The position numbers and the translations under genes are program-made. Positions 15,730-24,238 of a stretch of DNA of 33,763 bases are shown here, one piece after another. Source of the stretch: an uncultured Pelagibacteraceae bacterium (lineage in GTDB: Bacteria > Pseudomonadota > Alphaproteobacteria > Pelagibacterales > Pelagibacteraceae); contig CACFKZ010000009.1 in NCBI GenBank assembly GCA_902566945.1, forward strand, positions 1 through 33,763. Direction: 5' to 3'. The notes beneath the pieces are model-generated. The model was not told where the DNA came from. It made no database searches and saw only the letters and a program-made list of their open reading frames with translations. The stretch's first letter is position 1; every line of letters starts with the position of its first letter.

Positions 15730-17211
15730 TTAATTAATTAAAGCACGCTCTACAGCCTTCTCCCAACCTTTAATTAAAAAACTTCTATTTTGATTTTGCA
15801 TTTTTGGAGAAAATTTTTTGTCTAAGTGCCATCTTTTTGAAATATCTTTCAAGGATTTGTAAACCCCAATTTTTAAACCTGCCATAAAAGCTGCACCCAA
15901 TGCAGTTGTTTCTTGCACTTTTGGTCGAAGAACTTTTACATTTACAATGTCAGATAAAAATTGAGAAAACCAATTATTCATAACCATTCCCCCATCTACT
16001 CTTACTATTCTCGGTCTTAGTCCATCGTGTTTCATAGCTTCAAATAAATCATATGTTTGATAAGCTACTGCCTCAATAATTGCTCTAACAATTTCTTTTG
16101 GACTTGTGTCTCTTGTAATGCCGCTTAAAACACCTCTTGAATTAGCATTCCAATGGGGGGCACCTAGTCCAGTAAAAGCTGGTACTAGGTAAATACCGTT
16201 ATTATCTTTTAAAGATTTAACAATTTTTTCTGTCTCTGGTGCTTTTTTGAAAAATTTCATTCTGTCTCTGAGCCATTGTACTCCCGCACCGGCAATAAAA
16301 ATTGATCCTTCCATTGCGTATGTTGTTTTTCCATTAATTCTATAACCAATTGTTGTTAGAAGGCGGTTCTTAGAGTAAATTTTTTTAGAACCAGTATTTA
16401 ATAAAACAAAAGCCCCTGTTCCATAGGTGCTTTTCAAAGATCCTGGTTCAAAGCAGCATTGACCTATTGTAGCAGATTGTTGGTCTCCAACTACTCCATT
16501 AATCGGAATTGGTTTTCCTGTTAAAGATGAGTGGGTATATCCATAATCATCAGAACAATCTTTTACGATTGGAAGAATGTACTTTGGTATCTTAAATAAT
16601 TTTAAAATACTGTCGTCCCATTTATTTGAGCTAATGTTATAAATCATAGTTCTGCTAGCATTCGTTGCGTCAGTAGCATGAACTTTTCCTCTAGTAAGTT
16701 TCCAAATTAAATAACTATCTATTGTTCCAAACAGTAATTGTTTTTTATTAATTAGTTGTTTGGTCTTAGGCACATTATCGATTATCCATTTAATTTTAGT
16801 ACCTGAAAAATAAGGATCAATCAAAAGACCAGTTTTATTAAATATTGTTGTATCCTTATTTTGTTTTCTTAATTTTTTACAAAAATCTTCAGTTCGTCTG
16901 TCTTGCCAGACTATTGCTTTATATACAGGCTTACCTGTTCTTTTGTCCCAAAGAACAGTTGTTTCTCTTTGGTTGGTAATACCAATTGTTAAAATTTCTC
17001 CATTTAAACGTTTTGCCTTTTTGATAACATCTTTTAAAGTTTTTAAAGTAGTTCTCCAAATTTCATCTGGATCATGTTCTACCCACCCACTTTTTGGAAA
17101 GTATTGAGTAAATTCTTTTTGAGATGAAAAAACCGGCTTGCCATTAATATCAAATAAAATTGATCTATTTGATGTAGTGCCAGCATCAATGGAAACAATA
17201 AATTTTTTCAT
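15730..17211 (-). CDS. glpK: Glycerol kinase
   Basis: FGGY-family kinase that traps imported glycerol as glycerol 3-phosphate. At 493 residues it is close to the E. coli enzyme (502). Visible are the phosphate-binding DAGTTSNRSI (residues 8-17), WVEHDPDEIW, the substrate pair in NQRETTVLWD, the catalytic Asp in GVVGDQQSATIGQ, STYGTGAFVLLNTG, PAFTGLGAPHWN and VDGGMVMNNWFSQF. These blocks separate GlpK from xylulose or gluconate kinases. Its ATG overlaps the stop of the GpsA-like gene by 4 bases, so the two enzymes of glycerol conversion to dihydroxyacetone phosphate are coupled. The transporter operon begins 102 bases downstream. Confidence 0.95.
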   Translation of the reverse strand: MKKFIVSIDAGTTSNRSILFDINGKPVFSSQKEFTQYFPKSGWVEHDPDEIWRTTLKTLKDVIKKAKRLNGEILTIGITNQRETTVLWDKRTGKPVYKAIVWQDRRTEDFCKKLRKQNKDTTIFNKTGLLIDPYFSGTKIKWIIDNVPKTKQLINKKQLLFGTIDSYLIWKLTRGKVHATDATNASRTMIYNISSNKWDDSILKLFKIPKYILPIVKDCSDDYGYTHSSLTGKPIPINGVVGDQQSATIGQCCFEPGSLKSTYGTGAFVLLNTGSKKIYSKNRLLTTIGYRINGKTTYAMEGSIFIAGAGVQWLRDRMKFFKKAPETEKIVKSLKDNNGIYLVPAFTGLGAPHWNANSRGVLSGITRDTSPKEIVRAIIEAVAYQTYDLFEAMKHDGLRPRIVRVDGGMVMNNWFSQFLSDIVNVKVLRPKVQETTALGAAFMAGLKIGVYKSLKDISKRWHLDKKFSPKMQNQNRSFLIKGWEKAVERALIN

Positions 17212-18254
17212 CTAAAAGCCTCCCAATTTAATTTAAGTTGTTTATCATCTACAATAGCATTAATCATTCCTATCATTAAAGGGAGTTTTTCCTCATTAAA
17301 ATCCTCATTTACTTTTTTTGCAATTTCTTTTGCTAAGTCTGCACCTTCTACTGTTACTTTTTTCATTTTTGTTTTTTTGACTTCTGAAAAAATTAATCCC
17401 TCACCAATATAGGCTCCCATTTTTGCGTTTCTACCCCCTCCTGAACTTACATATAAATCACCTAAGCCTGCTAAGCCTTTAACAGTTTCTTTTTTTCCCT
17501 TTAAATGTTCCACAAAAATCTCCATTTCGTAAATCGACTGTTTAATGAGAGCAGATGCAGTGTTTAAGTAATTTTTTTCTCTAACTTCATCTGAAATATT
17601 ATTGCTACATAATCCTTTTGCCGCTCCAACGGCCATCGAAAAAATATTTTTAATTGCAGCTGAAACCTCAACACCATTTAAATCATCTGAATGCGAGGTA
17701 TGATAATAACTTGTATTAAGCATATCAGCTATTTGTTTTGCGATTTTGATATCGTTGTTAGCAACAACTACACTGCTATGAACTCTGTTTGCTAATCCAG
17801 AAGCTAAACAAGGTCCACCTATTGCAGAAATATTTGCTTTTGTGATTCCTTGTAAATTTAACAATCTCTTTAGTTTATCAACTAATAATTCATATTTATT
17901 ATTATGAATACTTAACCCTTTAGTCAGCATTAATAATTTTGGCATTGATTTGTTTTTATACAATCTGCTCAATTGATCAGCTGCCCATTCTATACCTTTT
18001 GAACTTATTCCTAAAACTATTAAATCCAAGTTAGATTTTAACAAATCGTCAAATTTATCAAATTTGAACATTTTTATTTCTTCTGGGATATTTATTTTTA
18101 AACCTGAGTGGAAGTTTTTATTCTTTTTTAAATCATCTATAAACTCATTTTCTAAATGTGTTCCCACAATACTAATATCATGGTTATTATCTAAACATGG
18201 AAATGCAAAAGCTGACCCCATTGCTCCTGCTCCTATAATTACAATTCTTGACAT
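17208..18254 (-). CDS. Divergent GpsA-like NAD(P)-dependent glycerol-3-phosphate dehydrogenase
   Basis: Belongs to the soluble glycerol-3-phosphate dehydrogenase family that interconverts glycerol 3-phosphate and dihydroxyacetone phosphate. In its 348 residues are the nucleotide-binding GAGAMGSAFAF (residues 8-18), a TKGLS block with the conserved Lys, VSAAIKNIFSMAVGAAKG with the catalytic Lys, GLAGLGDLYVSSGGGRNAKMG and a C-terminal VEG. It departs from housekeeping GpsA: GSWGTALA becomes GAMGSAFA, and the GPSFAxEVA block becomes GPCLASGLAN. Its start codon directly abuts the trkH stop with no gap, and its end overlaps glpK. The context implies a catabolic role in the oxidative direction, taking the place of the membrane flavoenzyme GlpD. 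That role is inference; a biosynthetic GpsA displaced into this operon is the alternative. Confidence 0.8.
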   Translation of the reverse strand: MSRIVIIGAGAMGSAFAFPCLDNNHDISIVGTHLENEFIDDLKKNKNFHSGLKINIPEEIKMFKFDKFDDLLKSNLDLIVLGISSKGIEWAADQLSRLYKNKSMPKLLMLTKGLSIHNNKYELLVDKLKRLLNLQGITKANISAIGGPCLASGLANRVHSSVVVANNDIKIAKQIADMLNTSYYHTSHSDDLNGVEVSAAIKNIFSMAVGAAKGLCSNNISDEVREKNYLNTASALIKQSIYEMEIFVEHLKGKKETVKGLAGLGDLYVSSGGGRNAKMGAYIGEGLIFSEVKKTKMKKVTVEGADLAKEIAKKVNEDFNEEKLPLMIGMINAIVDDKQLKLNWEAFR

Positions 18255-19667
18255 TTAATCCTTTAAAAAAAAATTTTTGAAAATTAAAAATATTGATATT
18301 AACTCAATTTTACCAATAATCATAAAAATAATTAAACATATTTTTGAGGATGTTAACAAATTTACAAAATTTAAATTTTGTAAATTATAGATCTCTGAAT
18401 TAACAGTATTTGTTAAAGTAAGAATTGCTAGCTTAAAAGATTTTTCAAAACCTATATTATCTAAAACTAAGAAACTAGATAAAATAAAAAGACTTATAAA
18501 GAATGAAATAAAAATTAAAAATGAGATCTTAATATTGTCATCGGTAATTTTTCTATCTGAATGAAATATTGTTTTATTTATAATTGTATTTGGACTTATC
18601 AATTTTAAAATTTCTGCAGAAGTAATTTTCAAAAGAATATAAAATCTACTAAGCTTAATACCCGAAGTATTTGAAATCAATGAGCCACCAACAATTGTGA
18701 TCAATAAAAAATATAAAGCGAAATTATTGTCTGATTTTATAATAGAAATTCCTGAATTTGCTAAACTGCTTAGTACACTGATAATTACATCCAACCCTTC
18801 AAAATTATTAAAATAAATTAATAAAATGAAAATTATCATTAAAATAAATAAATAAAGATCTTCCCTATGTTCTTTTAATAAAATTGATTTATTAAAAATA
18901 TTTAATAAAATATAAAAATTTAGAACTGCAAAAATAAAAGCCATCATTATTACTATTTTTTGAAAATTCGTTGAAATTATTTCTGATAAACCATCAGATG
19001 GTAGAAAACCTCCTCCCGAAACTAAAGTCATTGTTAAATTAAGTGAATTAAAAAGTCTTACTCCAGAAAAATTTAATAATAAAAGAAAAACAAAACTAAT
19101 TACTGAATATAATATGAAAATTTTAAGCATATTATATTTAATATTTTCTTCAGTTTTAAAATTACTATCACCTGAATAAGTTAAATTTGTCATTTTAAAA
19201 TTAAAAGTCTTATTTGAGAAAATTAAGATTAAAAAAAATAAAAAATATAACCCACCAATCCATTGACTTGTTGATCTCCAGAGAATTAATGTTGGGTCTA
19301 AATATTTAATACTTTTAAATGTAGAAAAACCAGTTCCAGTTAAACCTGATATTGACTCGAAAAATGCACTTAAAAAGGTTAATTGAAAATTACTTAGATA
19401 GAAAGGGATGGAAATTAAAAAACCAATAACCAAATAAACTAAAATTACCAAAATTAGCTGATTTATAAAATCTATTTTTTGATCCGATTTTTTTCCAAAA
19501 AAATAAAAACTTATTCCTAAAAATAAAGAAACGATTAAAGTTATAAAGTAAGATTCTATACTTAAATAGTAATCAAAGTATGATGAATATAAAATGTTTA
19601 TAAAAGCTAGTAAACTTATAGGAAAACAAAAAAAACTTAAATAAAAGCTTAAACTTTTAAATTTCAT
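18255..19667 (-). CDS. trkH: TrkH-type potassium uptake channel subunit
   Basis: Integral membrane potassium-translocating subunit gated by TrkA. Its 470 residues contain many hydrophobic helices and four pore-loop regions. Filter segments are TGTGFST (residues 110-116), SGGGF (217-221) and ANSGI (303-307). The fourth, TNTVNSE (419-425), lacks the glycine expected there. Family landmarks GGSLISNTSGIKLSRFYILLK (close to GGCxGSTAGGIKxxR) and the C-terminal GKIE (compare GRLE) confirm the assignment. It lies 6 bases after trkA and is among the most AT-rich genes of the window. Whether potassium or sodium passes cannot be decided from sequence, given the altered fourth filter. Confidence 0.86.
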   Translation of the reverse strand: MKFKSLSFYLSFFCFPISLLAFINILYSSYFDYYLSIESYFITLIVSLFLGISFYFFGKKSDQKIDFINQLILVILVYLVIGFLISIPFYLSNFQLTFLSAFFESISGLTGTGFSTFKSIKYLDPTLILWRSTSQWIGGLYFLFFLILIFSNKTFNFKMTNLTYSGDSNFKTEENIKYNMLKIFILYSVISFVFLLLLNFSGVRLFNSLNLTMTLVSGGGFLPSDGLSEIISTNFQKIVIMMAFIFAVLNFYILLNIFNKSILLKEHREDLYLFILMIIFILLIYFNNFEGLDVIISVLSSLANSGISIIKSDNNFALYFLLITIVGGSLISNTSGIKLSRFYILLKITSAEILKLISPNTIINKTIFHSDRKITDDNIKISFLIFISFFISLFILSSFLVLDNIGFEKSFKLAILTLTNTVNSEIYNLQNLNFVNLLTSSKICLIIFMIIGKIELISIFLIFKNFFLKD

Positions 19668-19673
19668 TTTAGA

Positions 19674-21047
19674 TTAAATTGATCCTACGCTAAAAATATT
19701 TTCAACTGCTTTTAGTTGTTCTCTTTTTGCTAAAAAAACAACAAGATCATTTTTCTCAAAGATAAAATTTGATCTTGGTATTATAACTTGATTTTTTCTG
19801 ACTATAGCACCAATTCTTATATCTTCTGGAAGATTAGAATCTCTTATTTTTTTGTTTAATAATTCTGATTTCTCCAAAATTTTAGCTTCAATAAATTCAT
19901 ATTCACCATCCAGCACAGAATAAACCGTTCCAATTGTACCTCTGTGAACATGTTCCATGATTCTTGATACTGTTGTCATTCTAGGATCTACTAAATCATC
20001 AATGTTGAGGGAGTCTTGAAGTAAATTATAGTTAGATTTATTGACGATAGCTATTGTTCTTTTTTTTAAACCACTTTTTTCTGCTAATACACATGCCATC
20101 ATATTATTTTCGTCATCATTTGTTAAAGCTAAAACAGTTTCAGATCCCTCAAGATTTGCCTCTTTAAGAATATCTTCGTCTAATGCATCACCATTAATTA
20201 CTATAGAGGAGGACAACTCATTGGCTATTTCCTCTGCTCTCTTTTTGTCTTTTTCGATTATTTTAATTCTTAAATCCTCAAAGTTTTCCTCAAGCATTTT
20301 AGCTAAGTTTAATCCAATATTACCTCCACCAATTATTAAAACATTTTTTGATACTTTTTCATCATGTCCAAATGCTTTTAATATTGGATTCAATTGATCA
20401 CTATTCACAACAACATAAACATTATCGTCCTCAAGCATTTGATCATTCTTTTTAAGATATATAAATTTATCTTTCCTTAAAGCGCCAACAATATTTGCTT
20501 TAAAATCAGGGAACTTTTCAGTCAATTTTTTTAGAGGTATATTTTTGATCGGACAATTTTTTTCAATTGATATTTCTAACATCTTAACTTTATTATTACC
20601 GAATGGAACATTATCTAAGGCTCCGGGCGCTTCTAATCTTCTATAAAGAGATTTTGCCACTTCAATTTCTGGTGAAATTATAACGTCTATTGGGATATTT
20701 GATTTGTTAAAAAGCTTTCCCCATTTTCCCTCTAAAAAATCTTTAGTCCTAATTCTAGCTATTTTTTTTGAAATATTAAATAAGGAACTAGCTAGTTGAC
20801 ATACAATCATATTGGTTTCATCGTTTCTGGTAACTGCTATGATCATATCAGTTTTTTCAGCTCCAGCGTTTTCTAAAACTGTAGGGAGCGAAGCTCTACC
20901 AACTATACCTTTAACATCCTGAGTATCATTAATCTTCTTTATGTCCTCTGAAGATTGATCTATTACAGTAACAGAGTGGCCTTGGGCAGAAAGTTGTTTA
21001 CTTATAGAAAAGCCGACTTTACCGGCCCCACATATGATTATATTCAT
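19674..21047 (-). CDS. trkA: Trk system potassium uptake regulator TrkA
   Basis: Cytoplasmic NAD(H)/nucleotide-binding regulator of TrkH. The 457 residues hold two RCK units. The first Rossmann domain starts IIICGAGKVGFSISKQL, and a second starts VLIIGGGNIGLNLAKML near residue 235; each is followed by a C-terminal TrkA_C-type domain. Length matches E. coli TrkA (458). It starts one base after the ntrX stop and is followed six bases later by trkH. Linkage of trkA to ntrYX is widespread in alphaproteobacteria. Confidence 0.94.
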   Translation of the reverse strand: MNIIICGAGKVGFSISKQLSAQGHSVTVIDQSSEDIKKINDTQDVKGIVGRASLPTVLENAGAEKTDMIIAVTRNDETNMIVCQLASSLFNISKKIARIRTKDFLEGKWGKLFNKSNIPIDVIISPEIEVAKSLYRRLEAPGALDNVPFGNNKVKMLEISIEKNCPIKNIPLKKLTEKFPDFKANIVGALRKDKFIYLKKNDQMLEDDNVYVVVNSDQLNPILKAFGHDEKVSKNVLIIGGGNIGLNLAKMLEENFEDLRIKIIEKDKKRAEEIANELSSSIVINGDALDEDILKEANLEGSETVLALTNDDENNMMACVLAEKSGLKKRTIAIVNKSNYNLLQDSLNIDDLVDPRMTTVSRIMEHVHRGTIGTVYSVLDGEYEFIEAKILEKSELLNKKIRDSNLPEDIRIGAIVRKNQVIIPRSNFIFEKNDLVVFLAKREQLKAVENIFSVGSI

Positions 21048-21048
21048 A

Positions 21049-22416
21049 TTAATTTATACCTTTGATTCCTAGAGATTTAAGTTTTCTATGAAGCGCAGAC
21101 CTCTCCATCCCAATAAAATCTGCAGTTTTTGATATATTTCCGTGGTTTTTTTTTAATTGAGTTAAAAGATATTCTTTTTCAAAATGTTCTCTCGCTTCTT
21201 TGAGAGGAGAAGTAAAAGATTTTTCAAATAAGTCTTTTGTCTTATCAATAATTGATGATGGATGTAATATATCATCAATCATTTTATTAATTTTACTTTC
21301 ACTCTCGTTAGCTGATAAAATTGTAATTCTCTCAACTAGGTTTCTCAGCTCTCTAACATTACCTGGCCAACTATAGGTGTAAAGATTATCGTTTTTAATA
21401 TCAATTTTGGGCTGTTGGACTCCATTTATTTCTGAAAGCTTCTCTTTAAAGTATTTTATTAATAAAGGAATATCCTCAGTCCTTGAATTGAGAGGTGTTA
21501 ATTGTATGGGCATCACATTTAGTCGATGATATAAGTCCTCTCTAAATTTATTTATTCCGACAAGTTCATTTAAATTTTTTGAAGTACTTGAAATTAGTCG
21601 TATATTTACACTTATATCTTTTGAACCATTCAATCTTTTAAATTTCTGATCTATCAAAACTCTTAAAACATTTGCCTGAGTTTCATATGGAATTTCAGAT
21701 ACTTCATCAATTAATAAAGTTCCTCGATTTGCTCTTTCTAATGCTCCAAAAGAAATATTTCCATCATCAAATTCTTCACCAAATAATTCTTTTTCATAAG
21801 TTTTTTCTTTTAATAGAGCGGCGTTAATTATTACAAAAGGTTCTTTAACTCTGGCTGAGTTTTTGTGAATTTTTCTTGCAACTAGCTCTTTACCAGTTCC
21901 TGTTGGACCTGAAATTAAGACTCTACTGTCTGATGCTGCAAGTTTATCAATAATTTTTTTAACTTTTGTTATGGCTGGACTATCACCAATTAAATCAAAT
22001 GAATGAAAAAGTTTATTTTCAATCAGATCTTTTTCTTTTTTTAATTCTGCTGACTCAAGACCTCTTTTGACATAGTTAAGAATTTTTTCTCTGGAAAACG
22101 GCTTTTCAATAAATTCATAAGCTCCAATTTTTATAGCTTCTATCGCTATTTTAACAGTAGCATGACCTGAAATCATGATTACTGGAAGAGACTTATTTTT
22201 ATTTGTAATTAATTTAAGAAGATCTATTCCATCAAGGTCAGGTTTATCTAATTTTATATCTATAATTGCTAAATCTGGTAATTTTTTATTTATTTCAAAC
22301 ACAGCTTGATCGTAATTCGCAGCTGTTCTGACTAAAAAGTTCTGCTCCTTAAGTATATTACCAACTAGCAGTCTTATATCTGGATTATCGTCTATAACTA
22401 AGATTTCTTTATGCAT
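21049..22416 (-). CDS. ntrX: NtrX-type response regulator lacking the sigma54-contact loop
   Basis: Response regulator of 455 residues: receiver domain 1-120 with acidic pocket DD 9-10, phospho-Asp 53 and Lys 105; AAA+ domain about 140-375 with Walker A SGPTGTGKE (169-177) and Walker B GTLLIDE (232-238); Fis-type helix-turn-helix at the end, NISKTADFIGMERSALHRKL. Where enhancer-binding proteins carry GAFTGA, which contacts sigma54, this protein reads ELFGEEFDDGNISFGALERA (210-229). It therefore probably acts as an ordinary DNA-binding regulator, possibly of sigma70 promoters, as described for other alphaproteobacterial NtrX proteins. The start overlaps the ntrY end by 8 bases. Confidence 0.92.
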   Translation of the reverse strand: MHKEILVIDDNPDIRLLVGNILKEQNFLVRTAANYDQAVFEINKKLPDLAIIDIKLDKPDLDGIDLLKLITNKNKSLPVIMISGHATVKIAIEAIKIGAYEFIEKPFSREKILNYVKRGLESAELKKEKDLIENKLFHSFDLIGDSPAITKVKKIIDKLAASDSRVLISGPTGTGKELVARKIHKNSARVKEPFVIINAALLKEKTYEKELFGEEFDDGNISFGALERANRGTLLIDEVSEIPYETQANVLRVLIDQKFKRLNGSKDISVNIRLISSTSKNLNELVGINKFREDLYHRLNVMPIQLTPLNSRTEDIPLLIKYFKEKLSEINGVQQPKIDIKNDNLYTYSWPGNVRELRNLVERITILSANESESKINKMIDDILHPSSIIDKTKDLFEKSFTSPLKEAREHFEKEYLLTQLKKNHGNISKTADFIGMERSALHRKLKSLGIKGIN

Positions 22417-24190
22417 TAAATTTTGGTAATAAAATTTTTATTATTGTACCCTCTCCTTTACTTTTATTTTTAATTAAAAAATTTCCGGAGTGCTCATTTA
22501 TAATTTTATTTACTATAGGTAAACCTAGTCCTGTTCCTGTTTTCTTTGTTGTAAAGTAGGGTGTCATTACTTTTTTAGTGTCCGTGATACCTAATCCATT
22601 ATCTGTCAATCTACACACTATATAGTCATTATTGTCACTAATTTCTATGTCAATATTCCCTTTGAAATTAGGGTTTTTTTTGGATTTTTCGAAAAAGGAC
22701 TCATCTGAATTTTTAATTAGATTCATTAAAACTCTATTTAGTTGATCTTCATCACCCAATATAAAATGATGTTTAGTTTTAATAGAAAAATTTATTTTAT
22801 TTTTTGATGACATTTTTACAAAATCTAAACTTTGATTAATTAAATCTTTAATATTTACTTTTTTCAAAATAGGTCTTGGCATTCTAGCAAAATTTGAAAA
22901 TTCATTAACTAGCTTTTCAATATCTTTAATTTGGCGATTAATCGTCTCTAAGTATTTTTCAAATTGTTGGCTATCTGAAGTAAGTTTACTTTTATATTTG
23001 TCTCTTAAGCTATCTATGGAAAGCTGTATTGGCGTTAATGGGTTTTTAATTTCGTGAGCTAATTTTCTTGCAACTGTCTCCCAAGCTTTATATCTCTCTG
23101 TAATTAATAACCTATCTGTTTGTTCTTTAAGTCTTTGTATCATCGAATTAAAATTTTTATTTAATTGTTTGAATTCTTCATCTGTCTCAAGTTCTGGAAC
23201 TTTGACATCCAGATTTCCTTTGCTAATAGAATCTGAGGCTCCTATCAAATTAACTATTGGTTTAGTCAATCTAGAAGCAAATGTAATTGCAATTGAAGTA
23301 GATAAAAATAATAATAATGTAACAACGATAATGTAAATAATTGCGAAAGTAACTTTTATACCTGTTTGACTGTTTTCAACAGAATAATAAAAACTTACAG
23401 CTTCCTCTGTTTCGTTTAAGTATCTTAATATTTCAGGGTCAATATTTCTTGAAATATACAAATAAGTATCAACTAAAGAATTTAGCTTGGTCATTACTGT
23501 TGTTTTATTTTCTAAATTATTGGAAATGAAAACTGGTTTACCCTCTAAAACCCGGTCATAATCTTCATCAGAAGGTATTATAAATTCTTCTGTGCTATCA
23601 ATAACATCAGATAATAAAACATTTCCTAAACTATCAATTAAATAAACATCATCAATTCTTCTCAAAAACTTTTCTGCTCTCATAATATTCTTGAAACGAT
23701 TTGGATTTGAATAGTATTCATTTGATGCTCTATTAAGACCTACGCTCATCAGGATTACGTCTGATAAAACATTGTCTTTACTTTCTTCAAGATAATTTTT
23801 TGCAACATCATATGAGTTATTAACTGCTTTTGTTATCTGTTTATCGAAATAATTTTGGACTCCAAAGTTAAATATGAACAAAGAAAAAATTGCAACGACT
23901 AGAGATGGAATTACAGTAAATAATGAAAAAACTGATATGTATTTTAAGTTTGTTTGTGCACCTTTTTTATTTTTTTTCCCAGTGTAGTAAAATCTATAAA
24001 AGTTTTTAAAAATTAAACCAAAAAAAACTAATAAAAGAAAAATATCTATAATTAGTAATGTTTGAAGATTTTTATCAGTTAATTTTACAAAACCTTCGTT
24101 TATAAAGGTCAAAAAGGTTACTATCCCCATGAAAATACATAAAAATGAGGATAAAATAATCCAATTAAAATTTTTAATAATCTTAAACAT
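22409..24190 (-). CDS. ntrY: NtrY-type sensor histidine kinase, short form without PAS domain
   Basis: Membrane sensor kinase for NtrX, 593 residues. Transmembrane segments are near 8-30, 43-62, 84-109 and 279-304, enclosing a roughly 170-residue extracytoplasmic domain (110-278). A HAMP linker (about 305-357) follows, then the H-box RKLAHEIKNPLTPIQLS with His 379, the N-box LMNLIKNSDES, and G-boxes DNGLGI and GTGLGLPIV. Typical NtrY proteins are about 700-770 residues and carry a PAS domain between HAMP and the H-box; here HAMP runs almost straight into the H-box. It is the first gene of ntrY-ntrX-trkA-trkH and diverges from ispDF across 48 bases that contain an 18-base palindrome. Confidence 0.92.
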   Translation of the reverse strand: MFKIIKNFNWIILSSFLCIFMGIVTFLTFINEGFVKLTDKNLQTLLIIDIFLLLVFFGLIFKNFYRFYYTGKKNKKGAQTNLKYISVFSLFTVIPSLVVAIFSLFIFNFGVQNYFDKQITKAVNNSYDVAKNYLEESKDNVLSDVILMSVGLNRASNEYYSNPNRFKNIMRAEKFLRRIDDVYLIDSLGNVLLSDVIDSTEEFIIPSDEDYDRVLEGKPVFISNNLENKTTVMTKLNSLVDTYLYISRNIDPEILRYLNETEEAVSFYYSVENSQTGIKVTFAIIYIIVVTLLLFLSTSIAITFASRLTKPIVNLIGASDSISKGNLDVKVPELETDEEFKQLNKNFNSMIQRLKEQTDRLLITERYKAWETVARKLAHEIKNPLTPIQLSIDSLRDKYKSKLTSDSQQFEKYLETINRQIKDIEKLVNEFSNFARMPRPILKKVNIKDLINQSLDFVKMSSKNKINFSIKTKHHFILGDEDQLNRVLMNLIKNSDESFFEKSKKNPNFKGNIDIEISDNNDYIVCRLTDNGLGITDTKKVMTPYFTTKKTGTGLGLPIVNKIINEHSGNFLIKNKSKGEGTIIKILLPKFNA

Positions 24191-24205
24191 CTTAAATAAG
24201 CATTA

Positions 24206-24223
24206 AATATTTATATAAATATT
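24206..24223. promoter_or_regulatory. 18-base AT palindrome between ntrY and ispDF
   Basis: AATATTTATATAAATATT is a perfect inverted repeat centred in the 48-base divergent spacer. It contains TATA-rich -10-like sequence on both strands. In sequence this AT-rich such a palindrome can arise by chance, so an operator or shared promoter role is tentative. Confidence 0.3.
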
Positions 24224-24238
24224 ATATAAGTTTATACC

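Noticed and set aside
20041-20397. 118-codon plus-strand ORF inside trkA
   Set aside because: It is a shadow of the second RCK domain of TrkA, with Ser/Phe/Leu-rich composition typical of antisense frames.
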